Source: Tubiluchus corallicola
Lineage: Eukaryota > Priapulida > Priapulimorpha > Priapulimorphida > Tubiluchidae
NCBI GenBank assembly: GCA_030141605.1
Contig: JAQGDQ010000285.1
Span: 1 to 62,000, forward strand
Direction of reading: 5' to 3'
DNA length: 62,000 bases
The notes below the pieces were generated by a model that saw only the letters and a program-made list of their open reading frames with translations, did no database searches and was not told the DNA's origin. The translations under genes and the position numbers were made by a program. How positions within the stretch are numbered: position 1 is the first letter of the stretch; every line of letters starts with the position of its first letter. Shown piece by piece: positions 19,704-32,911 of this stretch.

Positions 19704-20825
19704 TATTAACATAAAAGTAATAACAAATTTAAGACTGCAAGTACAAAAGAGCTAGAAAACTTATGAGACGAACTCGTCAAATAAATAGAGCAAATAAAGA
19801 TCATGATTAGACTCAGTCACAAATCATGACCATTCCTATATTAATTTTTTATACAATTCATCATTTATTGTTACATAACGACGCAAAAATTGCTACATAA
19901 TGACGCACAAACTGTTACATAATTGTGATGACAACGTTGTTAGAATGATCGTTACACAATGATCGTTTCATAATAATGAATTTTCTCATTTATTACACAA
20001 TAAGCATTGGTTTAAAATACTGTACAACTTTTGATTGTGATCGTCTGCAACAACGACACAAATTACATGTACATGACGTCATGCAGCAGCAGAAATTCAC
20101 AAGTGTATTACAGGTTACTTATTCTTCTAGCACGGCATTACTAAAGCTGCCTTTGCGGCTTTAAAAAGAATTAATGCCGGTAATGACATTTCTTAAACAG
20201 CTGCTACTGGACTATTAACTATTACTGAGTTCATGTCCCATTCGTCCACTAACTATAGGCAGTAAACGATTAATTAATAAAGCACAACTTGGAGGCATCT
20301 CTGCGTATATCATAGCATTTAACAGTGTTAGAAAAAAGTTATCATCATCACAATTTTTAAAAAATATGGGTATAATTATATATAGTATAGTATTATGTAT
20401 TTTCCAACACCAAAAATATTCCACGAATGTATTGCACGACGTGTTTGCGAAAGAGAAAATTGAAGTACAATATTACAGTAAGAGATTCAGTGCGTTGTAA
20501 TAAAAAGCGGCAAGTTTTGAGATAAAAATTCAAATTTCAAATTTACTGCTGTTCTCATCGCATAAGCTCTCGAACATGTGTACTATGCCAGAATCGAAAA
20601 CATCTGAACTGAAGTACAGTACCTGTTTTTTGTACAACGCATTTTCGAAATGCAGGCGTCTAACTAGAGAACGGTGAAATGTTTTGCTTTAACAGACTTA
20701 TTATTACTATTTATAATGTCTATAAAAATCTCTGAATTACCCGCTTTCCATTTTAACAAGGCCCAGGATTTAGAAAAGACTCAAATAAATGCACTAAATC
20801 AGAAAGTCAAAAAATTTTTACACCT
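19704..20825. other. Non-coding AT-rich sequence
   Basis: Contains a short run of ACATAA.GACGCA motifs at 19870-19970. No gene recognised. Confidence 0.45.
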
Positions 20826-20892
20826 CCTCTAAGATTTGAAACCGAGACCTTCCGCTTCTCTGGCAGCTATGCTAATTGTTACACCACAGAGG
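20826..20892 (-). repeat. tRNA-like SINE relic, copy 1
   Basis: On the minus strand: CCTCTGTGGTGTAACAATTA then GCATAGCTGCC and a B-box-like GGTTTCAAATC. The A-box/B-box layout is that of a tRNA, but the acceptor stem does not close, so it is a SINE head or pseudo-tRNA rather than a gene. The plus-strand flank AAATCAGAAAGT is shared with the copies at 51 kb. Confidence 0.6.
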
Positions 20893-21851
20893 TGAAGACT
20901 TTTCAGACTCAGAAATGTACACTAAAACTCTAAAACAGATTTTGAAAATTAAGCATTACAGTGTTGGAAGGAGAAGGTCTGACCAGTAACCAAGAAATAA
21001 AGCAGAATAGAAGTTGCATGGTAATACATGGTAAATATGCTCATCCATTCTTTGTTCTGTAATTAACCTGCAAATGAAAAGGGCCCAAGTGTAGTATTAT
21101 TATTAATGTTTGAATGGCTTTTAAAGCGATATTAACTTGAAAGATAATAAATGTCACATAAAAATACCACACTAATAAGCATGAAAATTAAGATTTATTA
21201 CATTTTTACTCAGATTTCGTGGTACGTGTATGGTGTATGCTCAACATATCAGCGTGCTTTGCAACTTTGTAAACTATTTACACATCGGGCTGTTTACTGT
21301 AGTCTTACTACAATTTAATGCATTCCTCGTTGCAATAAGTATCCTTCTCAGTCCCGAAATTGCTCATTTTTCGTACATAATTTATGAGTAGCTAGGAAAA
21401 AGGTTGTCTCTCATTAATTTATCTCGCTCAACTCAAGTTAATTTTCTCGAGAAATTCCAACGCGGCAGTCAGGAGTTACAAGAAAAGTCAGGGAGGCTCA
21501 CAGAGTTTTGAGTTAAATCTAAACAAAATTAATTTTATGTTAGTAAAAAACTAACGTCCGAAATGCTATATATTATATTTAAGGTGGAATGTGCTAGTGA
21601 CAAGACTTTAGTTTTTTAAACTTTTAAAAAGTTCATTATGTTTTCTATAATGCATGGCATCTATTTAGGTAGCATTTGTTTGAATGCCTGATTCACAGCA
21701 TTACAAATTGGGTGCTTATTAATTCTGCTAATGATAAATAGAAACTAATATGCGACAAACTATCTGAGTGCTAAATTTCAGTGCTCATCTCAGAGAAAGA
21801 AATAAACGAGATCGTGAGGATCCGTTTGGTGAGGTGGCATTGAGGTGAGTA
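20893..21851. other. Non-coding AT-rich sequence
   Basis: No gene or clear repeat recognised. Confidence 0.45.
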
Positions 21852-21987
21852 CGACAACGACCACAACCACAACCACAACAACAGTAACAGCAATAGCAAT
21901 AGTGACAGCAACAGCAACAGCAACAGCAACAACAGCAGCAGCAGCAACAACAACAACAACAGCAACAGCAACAACCATAATAATAAT
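21852..21987 (+). repeat. CAACAG/CAACAA-type trinucleotide-rich tract
   Basis: Imperfect CAA, CAG and ACAGCA units over about 130 bp, ending with ATAATAATAA. All frames give homopolymer-like translations (Thr, Gln, Leu) and none is bounded by credible gene signals. Confidence 0.9.
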
Positions 21988-22199
21988 AAATATGAATATT
22001 CAAATAGATAATGGTATTATGCCAATGTTTGCGTTACAGTAATGTAACACTAGGATATTAAGGGTTAATTAAGTAATTCAGTACTCGATTCCAAGGTGGT
22101 CCCGATTATCATTATATTACCACTCGTTTCTTCGATAAACCCGCGTGTTTGGTCGAAGAACAAGCGGAACCGTTTTTAAGTCTTTCGTTATTTATGTCT

Positions 22200-22262
22200 C
22201 GGTCAGGAGTCGTACCCGCGACCTCTCGGGTGGGAAGCGAGCACGCTATCTGTACCAGAGAT
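22200..22262 (-). repeat. tRNA-Gly-like SINE relic
   Basis: Minus strand: GATAGCGTGCTCGCTTCCCA then CCCGAGAGGTCGCGGGTACG and ACTCC. The anticodon arm would be CTCGC-TTCCCAC-CCGAG with a CCC anticodon (Gly) and one stem mismatch, and the T arm carries GGGTACGACTCC instead of GGTTCGANTCC. Acceptor ends do not pair, so it is a tRNA-derived relic, not a working gene. Confidence 0.6.
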
Positions 22263-25200
22263 ATGGGAGAGATAATATTTTTAACGTCTCTGAGCACCGT
22301 GTCGTGTCGAATCAGCTTTTTTAAGTTTTTCACGTAGGCTTATGACACGAGAGATAGGATGGAATATATAGTCTCATGATGCACGTTTATGTCAATGTCT
22401 CGCACTTTATTATCAAAAGGAAGCGCCCGTTTGCACTGAGCGGGTGCAAAATTAATTTGAGCCGATTAGCTAATAATTCGTTGCACATTAGTCTCTAGCT
22501 CTGCTGGAGCTATTAGTTTCCACTTAACGAAGTGCAATTCGCGAGGTGTATATTATATAATATCAGGCTTGCCAATGAATCAAACTGTTTGAAAACCAGT
22601 ATATACGTGGGTTCATAAACACAGAGTTAATTTCTTACTTCCTGCAATATTTGAAAGTCACTCTATTATAAGAAGCGTAGTCAGATTCTATACTCACTTC
22701 ATTGAAGATCGTTGCTTGTTTGTTATCTACAATACTCGATATACGTGACAAGAGAAGTGGTGTAGAAAGCTGAGCATTTGAACATTATTCTTAAGCTAAA
22801 CCCCATCGATTTTGGAATCTATCGCTGCATAAAATCATTGTCATCCGCCCGCAAAATTAATATCCAGAATAAACGGGCAAATTTGCGTATGCGTCGTAGT
22901 TTTGGTACGCATGTTGTAATGAAGTTTCGTTTTTACTCTCAAAACTAAATCTGAATTTTATTTGTGGTGTCAAAAAGTGTTTTAAAGGAGACCAATATAA
23001 GTATTATTGAGCATAAGTTTACTCAATCTCCAAAGGTTTTTTAATTCTGCATAAAGTAACGTAAGTTATACTCATCTGCCATATTATATTAGAAAGGCAT
23101 AGAAACTTGATAATAAGTAAGTGAGTGGATCAGTTCGTTAATGAATTAATGGTGCAGTTAATGATTATTTAACGATGAATTATAAATCGTTTAGTTGGGT
23201 TGTACAGTTAGTCATGACCTTGTGGCTTTACTGTTATGCGTAGAACAGATCTCATTTTCGTTGTTTTATTTAGAATTAATTAGCTATTGACTAGTTAACT
23301 GATTTTATTAAATATTTTTTACGTATTAAGTTATTTGTAAAGTATGATTTTTAAACGGGTCTGAAGTTTAAAAAAGTAGGCTGGCATTTTTTAAACCAAT
23401 TTCAAGGTCATACCAAGGCTAATCATACTCGGATTCAACAAAATTATATTTAATAAAAATGCATATAAGGGCTATTTAAATCTTTTCAAATGGAACTGTG
23501 GGACTCAAATATTGAAGAAAAGAATGTTTATCATTATTATGTTAGTTATTAGAAGAGGTGACAACTCATTTTTATATCAAGACCAAATGTTGTTTCCATG
23601 TCGTAGTGAAGAAAATCTGTATATCTCAAGAGAACATATATAGTTTGGAGTACAAGTTGTTAGTTTGCTTATGTTTCACTGAAATATCTTGGAAAGCATC
23701 CCCAAATAATATGCAATAATTATATTCTATAGAATTAACTCATTTCTTGTGTCAGAGTCAAGGTCACATTAGCATAATAATATACTGCTCATTTATATGT
23801 AGTTCATAAAAACTGTATCAAAATCAGTAACTTAACCGTAGCTCAATTAAAGATGCAGAGAATGTGACAAACGCAATCTGAAGGATTGACATTGACCAAT
23901 AGAGACCAAAATTTTAAAACGAACAAGGTTAAGTTTAAAGATATTTTTAATTGAGTGCATCCTGTTGTCAAAACAGTGACAGTGAATGAAGGGTACTGTA
24001 TCAAGGCATATTGTTTATGAAATACGTAAGAGACGGTTTTATTGTAAAAATGGGCATGAATGCCATTGAAATCATCACTGAGCGTAAGCAACTCAAGTCT
24101 CATGTGTGCTTATTATAATTATTACTTATTATATCACTGTAGTCCACATATGTCACTGCTTATGCGCTCCATTGTCGAACGTGCATCTTTAAAAACACAA
24201 ACAAAAAGACTGGAACCTTTCAAAAAGACGTATTCAGAAGACCAACGGGGAATATGGAGGCGAAATAAACACCAAAATCCAGCAGGCGTCATTCATAAAT
24301 GCAAATGAGGCCAAGTCACTGGGTTATAACGTCATAATAGATCAGTTACATAAATTGCCCAAAAATTTGTTTCGTAATTTTAAGGGGCGAATTAATTTAA
24401 TTGTCAGTCTTAATGACGAAATTTTCGTTTCGCTATCTTACATTAAATTTGATTTTGTCAATTAGGCTATGATGGTCAATACCCAGTTACTGACAATCAT
24501 ATTGAAAATACACTGAGCATGCGTGACCTTGCATGATACTATATAGACCATTATATACTTTTATATCAGCTGACAAGCATACGCACATTTATGCAGTCTA
24601 AAATCAGTCAAATGCTTCCTATTTTGACTTCAAAGCTGCGTCACTGGCTAGTTTGGGTTGTTTCTGCTGCACCTGAAGTTGATTCTGCCCCAATGAAATC
24701 ATCTTAGACTTTTTAGTGCGGTTCGTAACCAGGATGACCTGCAGCACATTTTCCACCACGAATTAAGACCTTCCTCAAAAGTCAGCATAAATCACTTTTT
24801 TGATAATTTACCACCAATTTTTGAAATGCGAACGCTCCATAAGATTTTGTCTGAATAGCATATCCGAGATAAGGGTCCTCCAAACTGTGCAAAATGCCAT
24901 TTTGGGCAGTTTGTGGGCAATGTAGATAAAAGCGATTTGGGGAAGGTCTGGGTACCTCCATATTTAAACGCCCCAACTGAAAAACTTCTCAGTCTCTGCA
25001 TTTGCATGGATATACCTATATAAGAAAGGCATCAAACTAACTTTCCCCAAAACCTATCTAGCTCCCCGTCTCTTATAGGTTACCAGCGTATAACGTGCGT
25101 ATTTCAGTTGAACGTCTACATGCAAGCATGAAACATAATACGTTCATTTGGTTCACTGGCTCACGAAACCTGATCATCTATCATGTTGCACGACAACATA

Positions 25201-25886
25201 ATTTATAACAGTATCTATAAAACTAACAATTCCTATGTCAACCAGAAATTTCACAACTACAGCTGTCGATTAGCATACTCTTTACTGATGTATCTACAAT
25301 CGAAAATTTAATGATGCATTTACCATTCACCTTTTTCAAAAATGAGTAAAATGACTTCAGTATGAGATAACTGAGTCATTTATATGAACATTGGTAGTAA
25401 ATAGTTACAAAGCAGGGGCCAAGCGAAGCTAAAATAAGGCACACGCACATAACACAATGCCTCCATAATGACAAAAGTGCATGCATTCATAACGTGCAAT
25501 TTCCGCACCGGGTTTTTTTTTGCTTCACTCGGTTCAGAGATACTAACTCTATAAGCACCTGAGCACCACTTTCGTAACTAATAAAGGTGCCATTATTATA
25601 TTTATAATACGTAAGGTTCATTAATGTTATATTTTCTTAACGAGGGAAATAACCGAGTTGTCATTGTATATGTTTCCTGGGCGGTGTCCTTTGACACACT
25701 GTCCCGGCTATTTAATTCGTTGAACAAGTTATAGTAACTAAGGAACAAAGTAGTACACTGTAGTTTTATTTCGAAGTTCGCAGAACACACATACTATAAT
25801 ATAAAAATATATAGACTAAAGTTTACAATTCCTCCACACAAGAAATTTGTTCCAGAAGCGGATCAAAATTAGGGCTATGATTATGA
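22263..25886. other. Non-coding AT-rich sequence
   Basis: 3.6 kb with no supported gene. Short open frames (23843-24103 and 24782-25007, minus) lack domains or splice borders. The stretch 24600-25030 has higher G+C and reads like an old transposon fragment, but I cannot classify it. Confidence 0.4.
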
Positions 25887-25947
25887 TTAGGGTTAGGGTT
25901 AGGGATAGGGTTGGGTTAGCGTTAGGGTTACGGATAGGGTTAGGGTA
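25887..25947 (+). repeat. Interstitial telomere-like (TTAGGG)n tract
   Basis: About ten units of TTAGGG and close variants (GATAGGG, TTGGG, TTAGCG, TTACGG) in one orientation, surrounded by ordinary AT-rich DNA. It matches the common animal telomere motif. The decayed units indicate an old internal insertion rather than a chromosome end. Confidence 0.92.
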
Positions 25948-27506
25948 TTTAAATCTTGTGGGGAATTATAAACTCCTTCCAATATTTGTTTTGTGTGGTT
26001 AACAAACCCGTTTTTGTTCAAAATAGTTACAATTGATTCACGAAAATTACAGAGTTTTGCCACAGGAAGACCGACGTCAGTTTAGCTGAAGGATTCGCAA
26101 AGTAATACATTTGCTTACAAAAAACTAAAAAACACTAAATTAAGAAGTGGCGATAAACAGATATGTATCTGTGGGTGCTTGTCTTAATTCTGAAATTGAA
26201 GGGAAAGGGAAAGAAGATCCTATTAAAGAATTCTAGAGGTATGATACCTGGTGGTAAAATTGGTAAGAAAGCGGTCTATTATAGTATAAGAATGGTGAAC
26301 TGTTGCAAAACAAACTGAAAATTAAATTACATCAGAATTAACTTTGGTAATTAAACTGTACAATTGCTAGAAACCGAAGCAAACAGCGATGACATCATCT
26401 TGAAACTCAGAACAGCTCGTTTACGCACTAGTCCCAAAAACTTGGTTTGCGCCAACTAATTCAGACAAAGTAGGAAAAATAAAGTCATAATAATTGTTTT
26501 ACCTAATTAATAAGAAATAGCCTAACAATTGTTTAGAATATCTTACCTGCCGTATATACTTTACCAGATGTCCCAGCAAACATGCAATCCTATGACGCAA
26601 AACAGTAGGCCTACATAATATTCTGCGCTTGTAAGTGTTACTCAATTTATTTAGGAAAAGCACGGAGGAGAAAGTTTGGTCAAAGCACGCATGCGTGTTA
26701 GGTGTGTCAGTGCGATGCGATGCGTCCCGCTGTGCGTGGTAACGCGCGAAGCAATTAAAGTTGTAAAGAATCTTGAACCGCAATTAACCGACAGGGAGCA
26801 TTAGTCAAACGTTTGTATTAGAAAATAATTTCATCCAGTTTGAGACAATTATTAGTTTACACAAAATGAATTGTTGACACTAATATATCTTTCGATGCAA
26901 TAAGCAATTAATATCCAGTAGACAACAACGTAAGCCTGCCCAGCTGCTCTTAATAGAAATTGGGCTAAATAAAAAGTTCACATTTATCTAATTGGACTGA
27001 AGTAAAATACTAGAAGTACTTTACAAGAGCTTTACTAGTAGTACTAGGAAAAATATTAGTAGTACTTTACATTACAAAGAATGATTAATTTACCATACAG
27101 ACGCAATTAACTTTCGTGAGCATTCCGTGGATTTGATGAATCTGTGATGTTTTGATTAAAATGCTTAACATTTTCTTCTGCCTATCTAAGTTTACAAACA
27201 AAGCCTTACTGAGCATATATTTCTCCTATAAATGTCACTCATAACATTATCCAAATTTATTATGCATGAAAAGCTATGGAAATATGCATACTAGATTAAT
27301 TACTTTCATAGGAATTTCATGTTCGTTTTCAACTTCAAGTTCAATATATTTGTCTCATTGATATTGTTAGTAAGATTTTGCATACCGTGATTTTCTTGTG
27401 CAGAAACAATAAAAACTTATTTGTATTATTTTCATTGTAAGCCCTTTCACCATAACACACGAAACTATTGTAAATGTGTAATGTGAAATAAATGACTTAT
27501 GACCCT
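25948..27506. other. Non-coding AT-rich sequence
   Basis: No gene recognised. At 27000-27070 AGTACTTTAC and TTTACTAGTAGTACTAG motifs repeat locally. Confidence 0.45.
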
Positions 27507-27882
27507 AAATGCTATGCCAATGTGGTGACACTAGTGGCACGATGTAGGCTGCACAAGTAGCGTAACTTCCATGCTCTAAACATTTTGCCAATGTTGTGAC
27601 GCTAGTGGCACGATGTGGGTTGAACAACTTTCATGCATTAAATGCTGTGCCAATGTGGTCACACTAGTGGCACGATGTAAGCTGCGCAAGTAGCACAACT
27701 TTCATGCTCTAAATGCTGTGTCAATGTGGTGGCACTAGTGTGTTGTGACAGTGTGATGACACTAGTGGCACGATGTCACACATCTGCTGCACAAGTAACA
27801 TAACTTCCACCCACTAAATGCTGTAGCAATGTGGTGACACTAGTGGCACAATGTGGTGGCACGATGTGGGCTGCACAAGTTT
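27507..27882 (+). repeat. Minisatellite with ~70-bp unit
   Basis: About five variable copies built from AATGTGGTGACACTAGTGGC, ACGATGTGGGCTGCACAAGT and (T)AACTTCCATGCTCTAAATGC. Units differ by internal loss or duplication of the ACTAGTGGCACGATGT block. Confidence 0.9.
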
Positions 27883-28644
27883 ATTCCTAAATACTGACAA
27901 TGTGAAAAATGCTGCTAAATGAGACAGAAAATTACCCTCGACCCAAGACTGATGATTCTATCAATGCCCTTTCTTGAGTTCGATAAATTTTCACTCTTGA
28001 TCTCAACTCTGGTTATCTTCAGTGTTAATAAAAACTGTGTTATAAGCAACTTTGCATCTTTCTTCTTAGTGTATTTCACTTTTACTAACGACACTGTTTG
28101 TTTTATTGTTTTTTATTTTCAAATATACGCGACGTATAATCACGTATTTGTCTTTGGGGCTATTACTTTTCTTGTGCCATCCGTAGTTAATGATACGGAT
28201 AATGTTATTATAATTATCATAGAATTGAAATTGCACGCCAGATAAACTAAGACAGCTTTTGTCGTTTAAGGCATTTGATAATTTAGAACTACACCCTTTT
28301 GTCTTCTCAATGCTGTTAGGTTTCTACGACATTTTCCGTTTCACTTCTACGATCTATGGAAATGGTCCTGTCTAATATTATATTAATGTTCGGTCTTATG
28401 TGTAGTTTAATGACATATTAATTGATTAAGGTCGGCGGCTGGCCTACATTACTTGGTGCGCGCGTCTCCAGGAATTAAGTTTTTTGTTTGAACTTCAGGG
28501 TCTTACTCACACTGAAGAGAGGGGTCCTCGAAACGCACGCATACAGCCCATGTTAATCAAATTAATATAGTTTCTATTCTATGTACAAACCCACAGTTAA
28601 TTAAATTTTGAAATAAAAAATTTGATTTTGAAATCAAATCTCGG
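27883..28644. other. Non-coding AT-rich sequence
   Basis: A 108-codon plus-strand frame (27919-28245) is mostly Phe, Ile and Val, as expected from AT-rich non-coding DNA. I do not support it as a gene. Confidence 0.45.
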
Positions 28645-28713
28645 AACACAGGCTGGATTTGAACCAGGAACCTTCTGCATACAGGGAAATGTCTAACCCG
28701 CTAAACTAACATG
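28645..28713 (-). repeat. tRNA-like SINE relic
   Basis: Minus strand: GTTAGTTTAGCGGGTTAGAC (A-box) and GGTTCAAATCCAGCC (B-box) in tRNA spacing. No closing acceptor stem. Different source from the copies at 20.8 and 51 kb. Confidence 0.6.
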
Positions 28714-29284
28714 CTCCTCAACGATAATGCCAAGATACTTTATCCCTTATAGCTGGCCAAGCAGTTCAATATTTCCAATAATTGATTACTCACGCTAGGC
28801 ATAGACATAGACATTTATTTTCTCCAATAATGTCACAAATATTTTATTTTACAGTAATACTTTACTTCGTCCAAGGAGATGGGGTGAGCAAAGACGGTGG
28901 GTCATCCGATCACTCACCCTGGTCGCTAGAATGATATTAACTATTCAGATTAATTTTAATTATTTTTGAGCCCAAGATTAATTGTGGGTGTTTGCCGTCA
29001 TTAATAATGATCTTGAATTTTAATATTATAAATAATTAATTTCCCATTGGAACTTCAGGTTCAAAATTAAGATGAATCTAATTGCAGTTGTTAATACAAT
29101 TAGTTGGAATCATCTTGCGGGAGCGACCTAACATTTGACATGGTGACCTAGCTAGCCAAGCCAGCTATAAAGGATGAACTTTGAACTTAGTGGTCTTAGA
29201 TATCTGCTTTGTGGGCAAACGGTCCCGGTTCAACACCAGACTCAGTTCCAACTTTTTAGTTTTTCAGTTTGCGTTACCTCTAGG
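28714..29284. other. Non-coding AT-rich sequence
   Basis: Contains a GGTGAG ... CTCACC short inverted repeat around 28880-28920. No gene recognised. Confidence 0.4.
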
Positions 29285-29985
29285 CCTACTCTATTATTTG
29301 AAAATTTTCTGAAAATTTCCGATTTTCTTGAAATTGCATGCAGTAAGAAAGTTCATTTCACAGTTTTTCTCCACGCGTCCAGTTAGCTGCTGCTACTTTG
29401 TTAGTTTATACGGCTGCATAACAATGTCTAAATATACGCTATACTTGCTATATTCTCATATACAAAGTACAATTAATAGTCAATGCAATGTCAGACCTAT
29501 TTGTATTTTTTTAGTAAAGTTCTACTAGCCATTTCAAAATCTGAAAATATACGCATGTATAAAATAAATATGTGCGTGCGTTACTTTTCTTTTCCACGAA
29601 TATATACTACAGCCATCGATGTTGCATTAATAAAACATAAAATCGTCAGTCGGTTAAAAGAAAGATTAAATCTTAGAATTTCATGTTGAAATGTGCTAAT
29701 AACTGTTGTTTGTTAAATAAGAAAGAAGTAATTGAGTACGTAGTTAAATTTAAAACTGAATTGTGCGAGGATTCCTTATGAAAACGGAACATGCAGTAGT
29801 TCTACAATGCGGCAAAATTCCTCACGAGGAGGACGCATAGCTTCTAGCTGGCGGCAGAATTCCTTACGAGGAATTTTGCAGCGCGTCCTCACTGTGAAAT
29901 GCGCCATAGAAAACAATGTGTTCCATTTTCGTGAGGAATTTCGTCTCGAGGCGTTTTTCTGCGGGTCCTCACTGTGAAATGGGCC
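29285..29985 (+). mobile_element. Decayed PIF/Harbinger-like element, second copy
   Basis: From about 29290 this is homologous to the element at 49033-49954: the same order of GAAAATTTCCGATTTT, AAAGTACAATTA, GTAAAATAAATAT-like and CCTCACGAGGA blocks. The right end CCTCACTGTGAAATGGGCC matches the right terminal repeat of that element. The left terminal repeat and transposase remnant are missing, so this is an internally deleted, diverged copy. Confidence 0.75.
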
Positions 29986-30779
29986 TAAGTTTTACAGGAA
30001 TGATATGCACGCAGTGTTGATATAATGGTTTACCACTATGTTGTAGTAAATGCAGATGTGGCTACTTAATTCAGGCTAATAAAAGATTAATCATCATCGC
30101 ATTGAGCTGCGTAATTTGATGATCACGCAAATTGTTAATTGACTTTATAACTCTGCGACAGCTGAAACTGAATGTCATCCCTAGAATGACCTAGTCTAAA
30201 TTTATGAAAAGTATCGTACGTAATAGCAAGTTTAAAGGTTACGCACATATGTACGTTTTGGATTATTTGTTTCGAGGAAGGAGTTATATGGAGTATAGAA
30301 GCTAGGTTTGTTCTTTCTCCTTATAGGTAGCTAGGAGGGTAACTAAGTTTAGTTCATTATATATTAAATAAAGTGAACAATACACATTAAAATATATACA
30401 TGTACACACGCACATATACATCATATAAAAACACGCATTACACATTAAAATATGTACACACATAGAAAAGCAGCATAATAATGTAAGGCGGTGTGGGGGA
30501 GACACAAAAGAGCAAACGCTTCTTACATGTGCCGGTAAAGTTTGCATTTCGAGCTTTTACCAATGGCGCACCATTTACAATTTTTAGTAAACTATTCTAA
30601 ATCAGAACAACTTTATTAGAAAAAATGACCAAATATTTTTAGCAGATCGCCTGACATACTGTTAGGTTAACTGCTGCATAGGAGAAGGGATCAAATGCTT
30701 CCATCTCCTATTTGAACAATACTAAAAATAATTGATCAAACTTCATGTATTATACTAAATTGTACTCATTGCAAAAACC
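29986..30779. other. Non-coding AT-rich sequence
   Basis: A stretch of ACACATTAAAATAT.TACA repeats occurs at 30380-30465. No gene recognised. Confidence 0.45.
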
Positions 30780-31043
30780 GCACCTTTTCCATTCTAACTC
30801 TTCCTATTTCACTAGTTGCACATAGTCTAACCTTCAAACTCTTCTTCGAAACATTTCTCTTTTCACACTTAAGAGTGAGTTTGCTAACTCCTTGTTATTT
30901 ATTTCTATATGAACGCGCCACAGTATGACAATCAGTGGCGTCACAGCTTCTATTTTCCTTAATTTCACATCGTAAAAAATGTAATTGCCTATGCATGCTG
31001 GAGTATTTTGTGTATTGTGTGAACAAATAAACTAAACTAACTA
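30780..31043 (+). mobile_element. Possible LINE 3' end
   Basis: Ends GTGAACAAATAAACTAAACT and AACTAAA, a LINE-like tail made of short AACTAA units. There is no coding remnant, so the call is weak. Confidence 0.35.
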
Positions 31044-32805
31044 AAGAGCAAATGAGCTAATAGTAAAGTGCGTAACTTGAACATTCACATAAACTGTTAC
31101 AGTTATATAATTTCTGTTAACTTTTTGAAACTAGTGAGTTTTTAATCTATTATGGAAGCTCAATAATTTGTGGATTCTATTTTGTTCATTTCTTGCAAAG
31201 TTAATCGTTTCAAAAAAAATCATGAGAAGCATTAACAGTTGTCATGAATCTTTTTTTTTCGTAAAGATTTATACTACGTATGTATGATTGATGGGGCAGA
31301 TCCATTTATATGTTATAATGAAACCCCAATAATGCATAAGGCTGATTCATTTAACTGGCATATTTAAAGACTGTATTACCAGAGTGGAAAATTGACACTG
31401 TTACAATCTGTGCAGTGATCTGTTGAATTTTTATGAAAAGTGTCTCTTACGATGAAAGGTGTGACAGTGATAGCTTTCAAACGTTAATGTGACAACACCA
31501 CCACTACAAACAACAACAAGCTGTAAGAATCTTGTACTTCGACCCGTATAACCCCCTCCCCGATTCTTTTTTAGTTCTATAAATCAGCAGCGAATCTGTT
31601 GGAATAGTTGTCGCAAGCAAGTTACCACAATCATTGTTTTGTTTTGTACTTACCGTTTTTGTAATAACCTATAACTCAGGCAATTCACTTTCAGAACTAA
31701 TTATTTTCCTTTGTAGAAAACAGAAATTGTGCAGAAAAATAATTCGTCCTATATCATGAAAAATTCTGCATTTCAGAGATGCTGAAGTGCAAGATACATT
31801 TTTGCAGTATAGTAATGATAAAAGACCTATTATTGCTTATTGGTTGGTTCTTCTAAACAACGGCGCAATAGAACAAACCACTTTTGATGCAATTTTGGTT
31901 ATAAAATGTAATTTCTATTGGTCTGCACGTTTCTGCATTAGACGTAACGACTCTAATCAATTTTTGCTGATTAATCCAGCAAGTAATCCAGGCATGCCGT
32001 TGGTCACAACGTTGTGATATGGTACTCATCTGGACAGTGCACTGCTATCATTTTAGAAGCTGTCCAAATGTTGTCGGTTTTCAGGTCAGTGTATTAGCAT
32101 GCAGTACATGTACCAATATTATACAGAAATTGCTTATGGTATTGTATGTCATTAAGTTTAACAAGATAATCAATAAAACTATTAAATCAAAAGATAATCA
32201 ACCCAGAAATGGTTGAAAGCAATAACTGCTTAGATGCGTGGCAGTAACTTAACTCATTTATACAGAGGTGATCCATGTCTTGAATATAGTGTTCTAAAAT
32301 TAATAAGCTTTAAAATGCAAAGTAAATGCAAATTAATGTAAAAGCTGAGAGAAACAGATTTGTTAACACTTGTATTCTTTCAATTAGAAGGATCATCAAA
32401 AACTTCCTCTCCTAACTACTAGCTTAATATAAAGTAAAGGTCTTTGTCACACTTCTTTTTGTCACTTTTTTGTTATTCCTGTAGATGTATGGAGGAGCAA
32501 AAACATCTGCGAACATCAGCAGACCACTGCTAAATATTCTAATTAGGACTGTGACACAGGTTACCTCCTTCACCGTTTTGCTGATTTGCAATTTATTACA
32601 CAAATTGTCTTGTTAGTAAAAACATAACTGGACTGTAGTGCACAGTGTATCATAGTACAGACTTCTTATTGGAATTAGTTAATAACCTAATTATCATAAC
32701 AACATTGCGCTGGAGCTAGAATTTAGCTACCAACAGCATTAAACAATGTAAGCAGTCAGCAAAAGAACATTAACAGCAATTTATAAAATAAGATGAAGCT
32801 GGCAT
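31044..32805. other. Non-coding AT-rich sequence
   Basis: A 76-codon plus-strand frame at 31787-32017, opening just after an AG-like acceptor (TGCATTTCAG), has an ordinary amino-acid mix but no recognisable domain, partner exon or donor site. I do not annotate it as a gene. Confidence 0.4.
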
Positions 32806-32811
32806 TTTATT
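32806..32811 (-). terminator. Polyadenylation signal of the UQCRQ homologue
   Basis: AATAAA on the minus strand, about 100 bases past the stop codon, a normal distance for a short 3' UTR. Confidence 0.7.
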
Positions 32812-32911
32812 CACTGTATTCAGAATTCTTCATGAACGAGCTTTACTACGAAATTTTACAAAGAATTAATCTAACATACAAAAATTTACAGCACAAGCGA
32901 GTTAGCCAGTT

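Noticed and set aside
21771-22042. Poly-Leu, poly-Cys and poly-Thr frames
   Set aside because: Artefacts of the CAA/CAG-rich tract, different in each frame.
22200-22262. Functional tRNA-Gly gene
   Set aside because: The A-box, anticodon-arm and B-box-like parts are visible but the B-box is altered, a stem base is mismatched and the acceptor stem does not close.
27507-27882. CRISPR-like array
   Set aside because: Repeats are contiguous and diverged with no unique spacers, and the genome is an animal's; it is a minisatellite.
27919-28245. 108-codon hydrophobic frame
   Set aside because: Amino-acid content matches AT-rich non-coding DNA; no domain or splice signals.
31787-32017. 76-codon frame after an acceptor-like AG
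   Set aside because: No recognisable domain, no donor, no partner exon.
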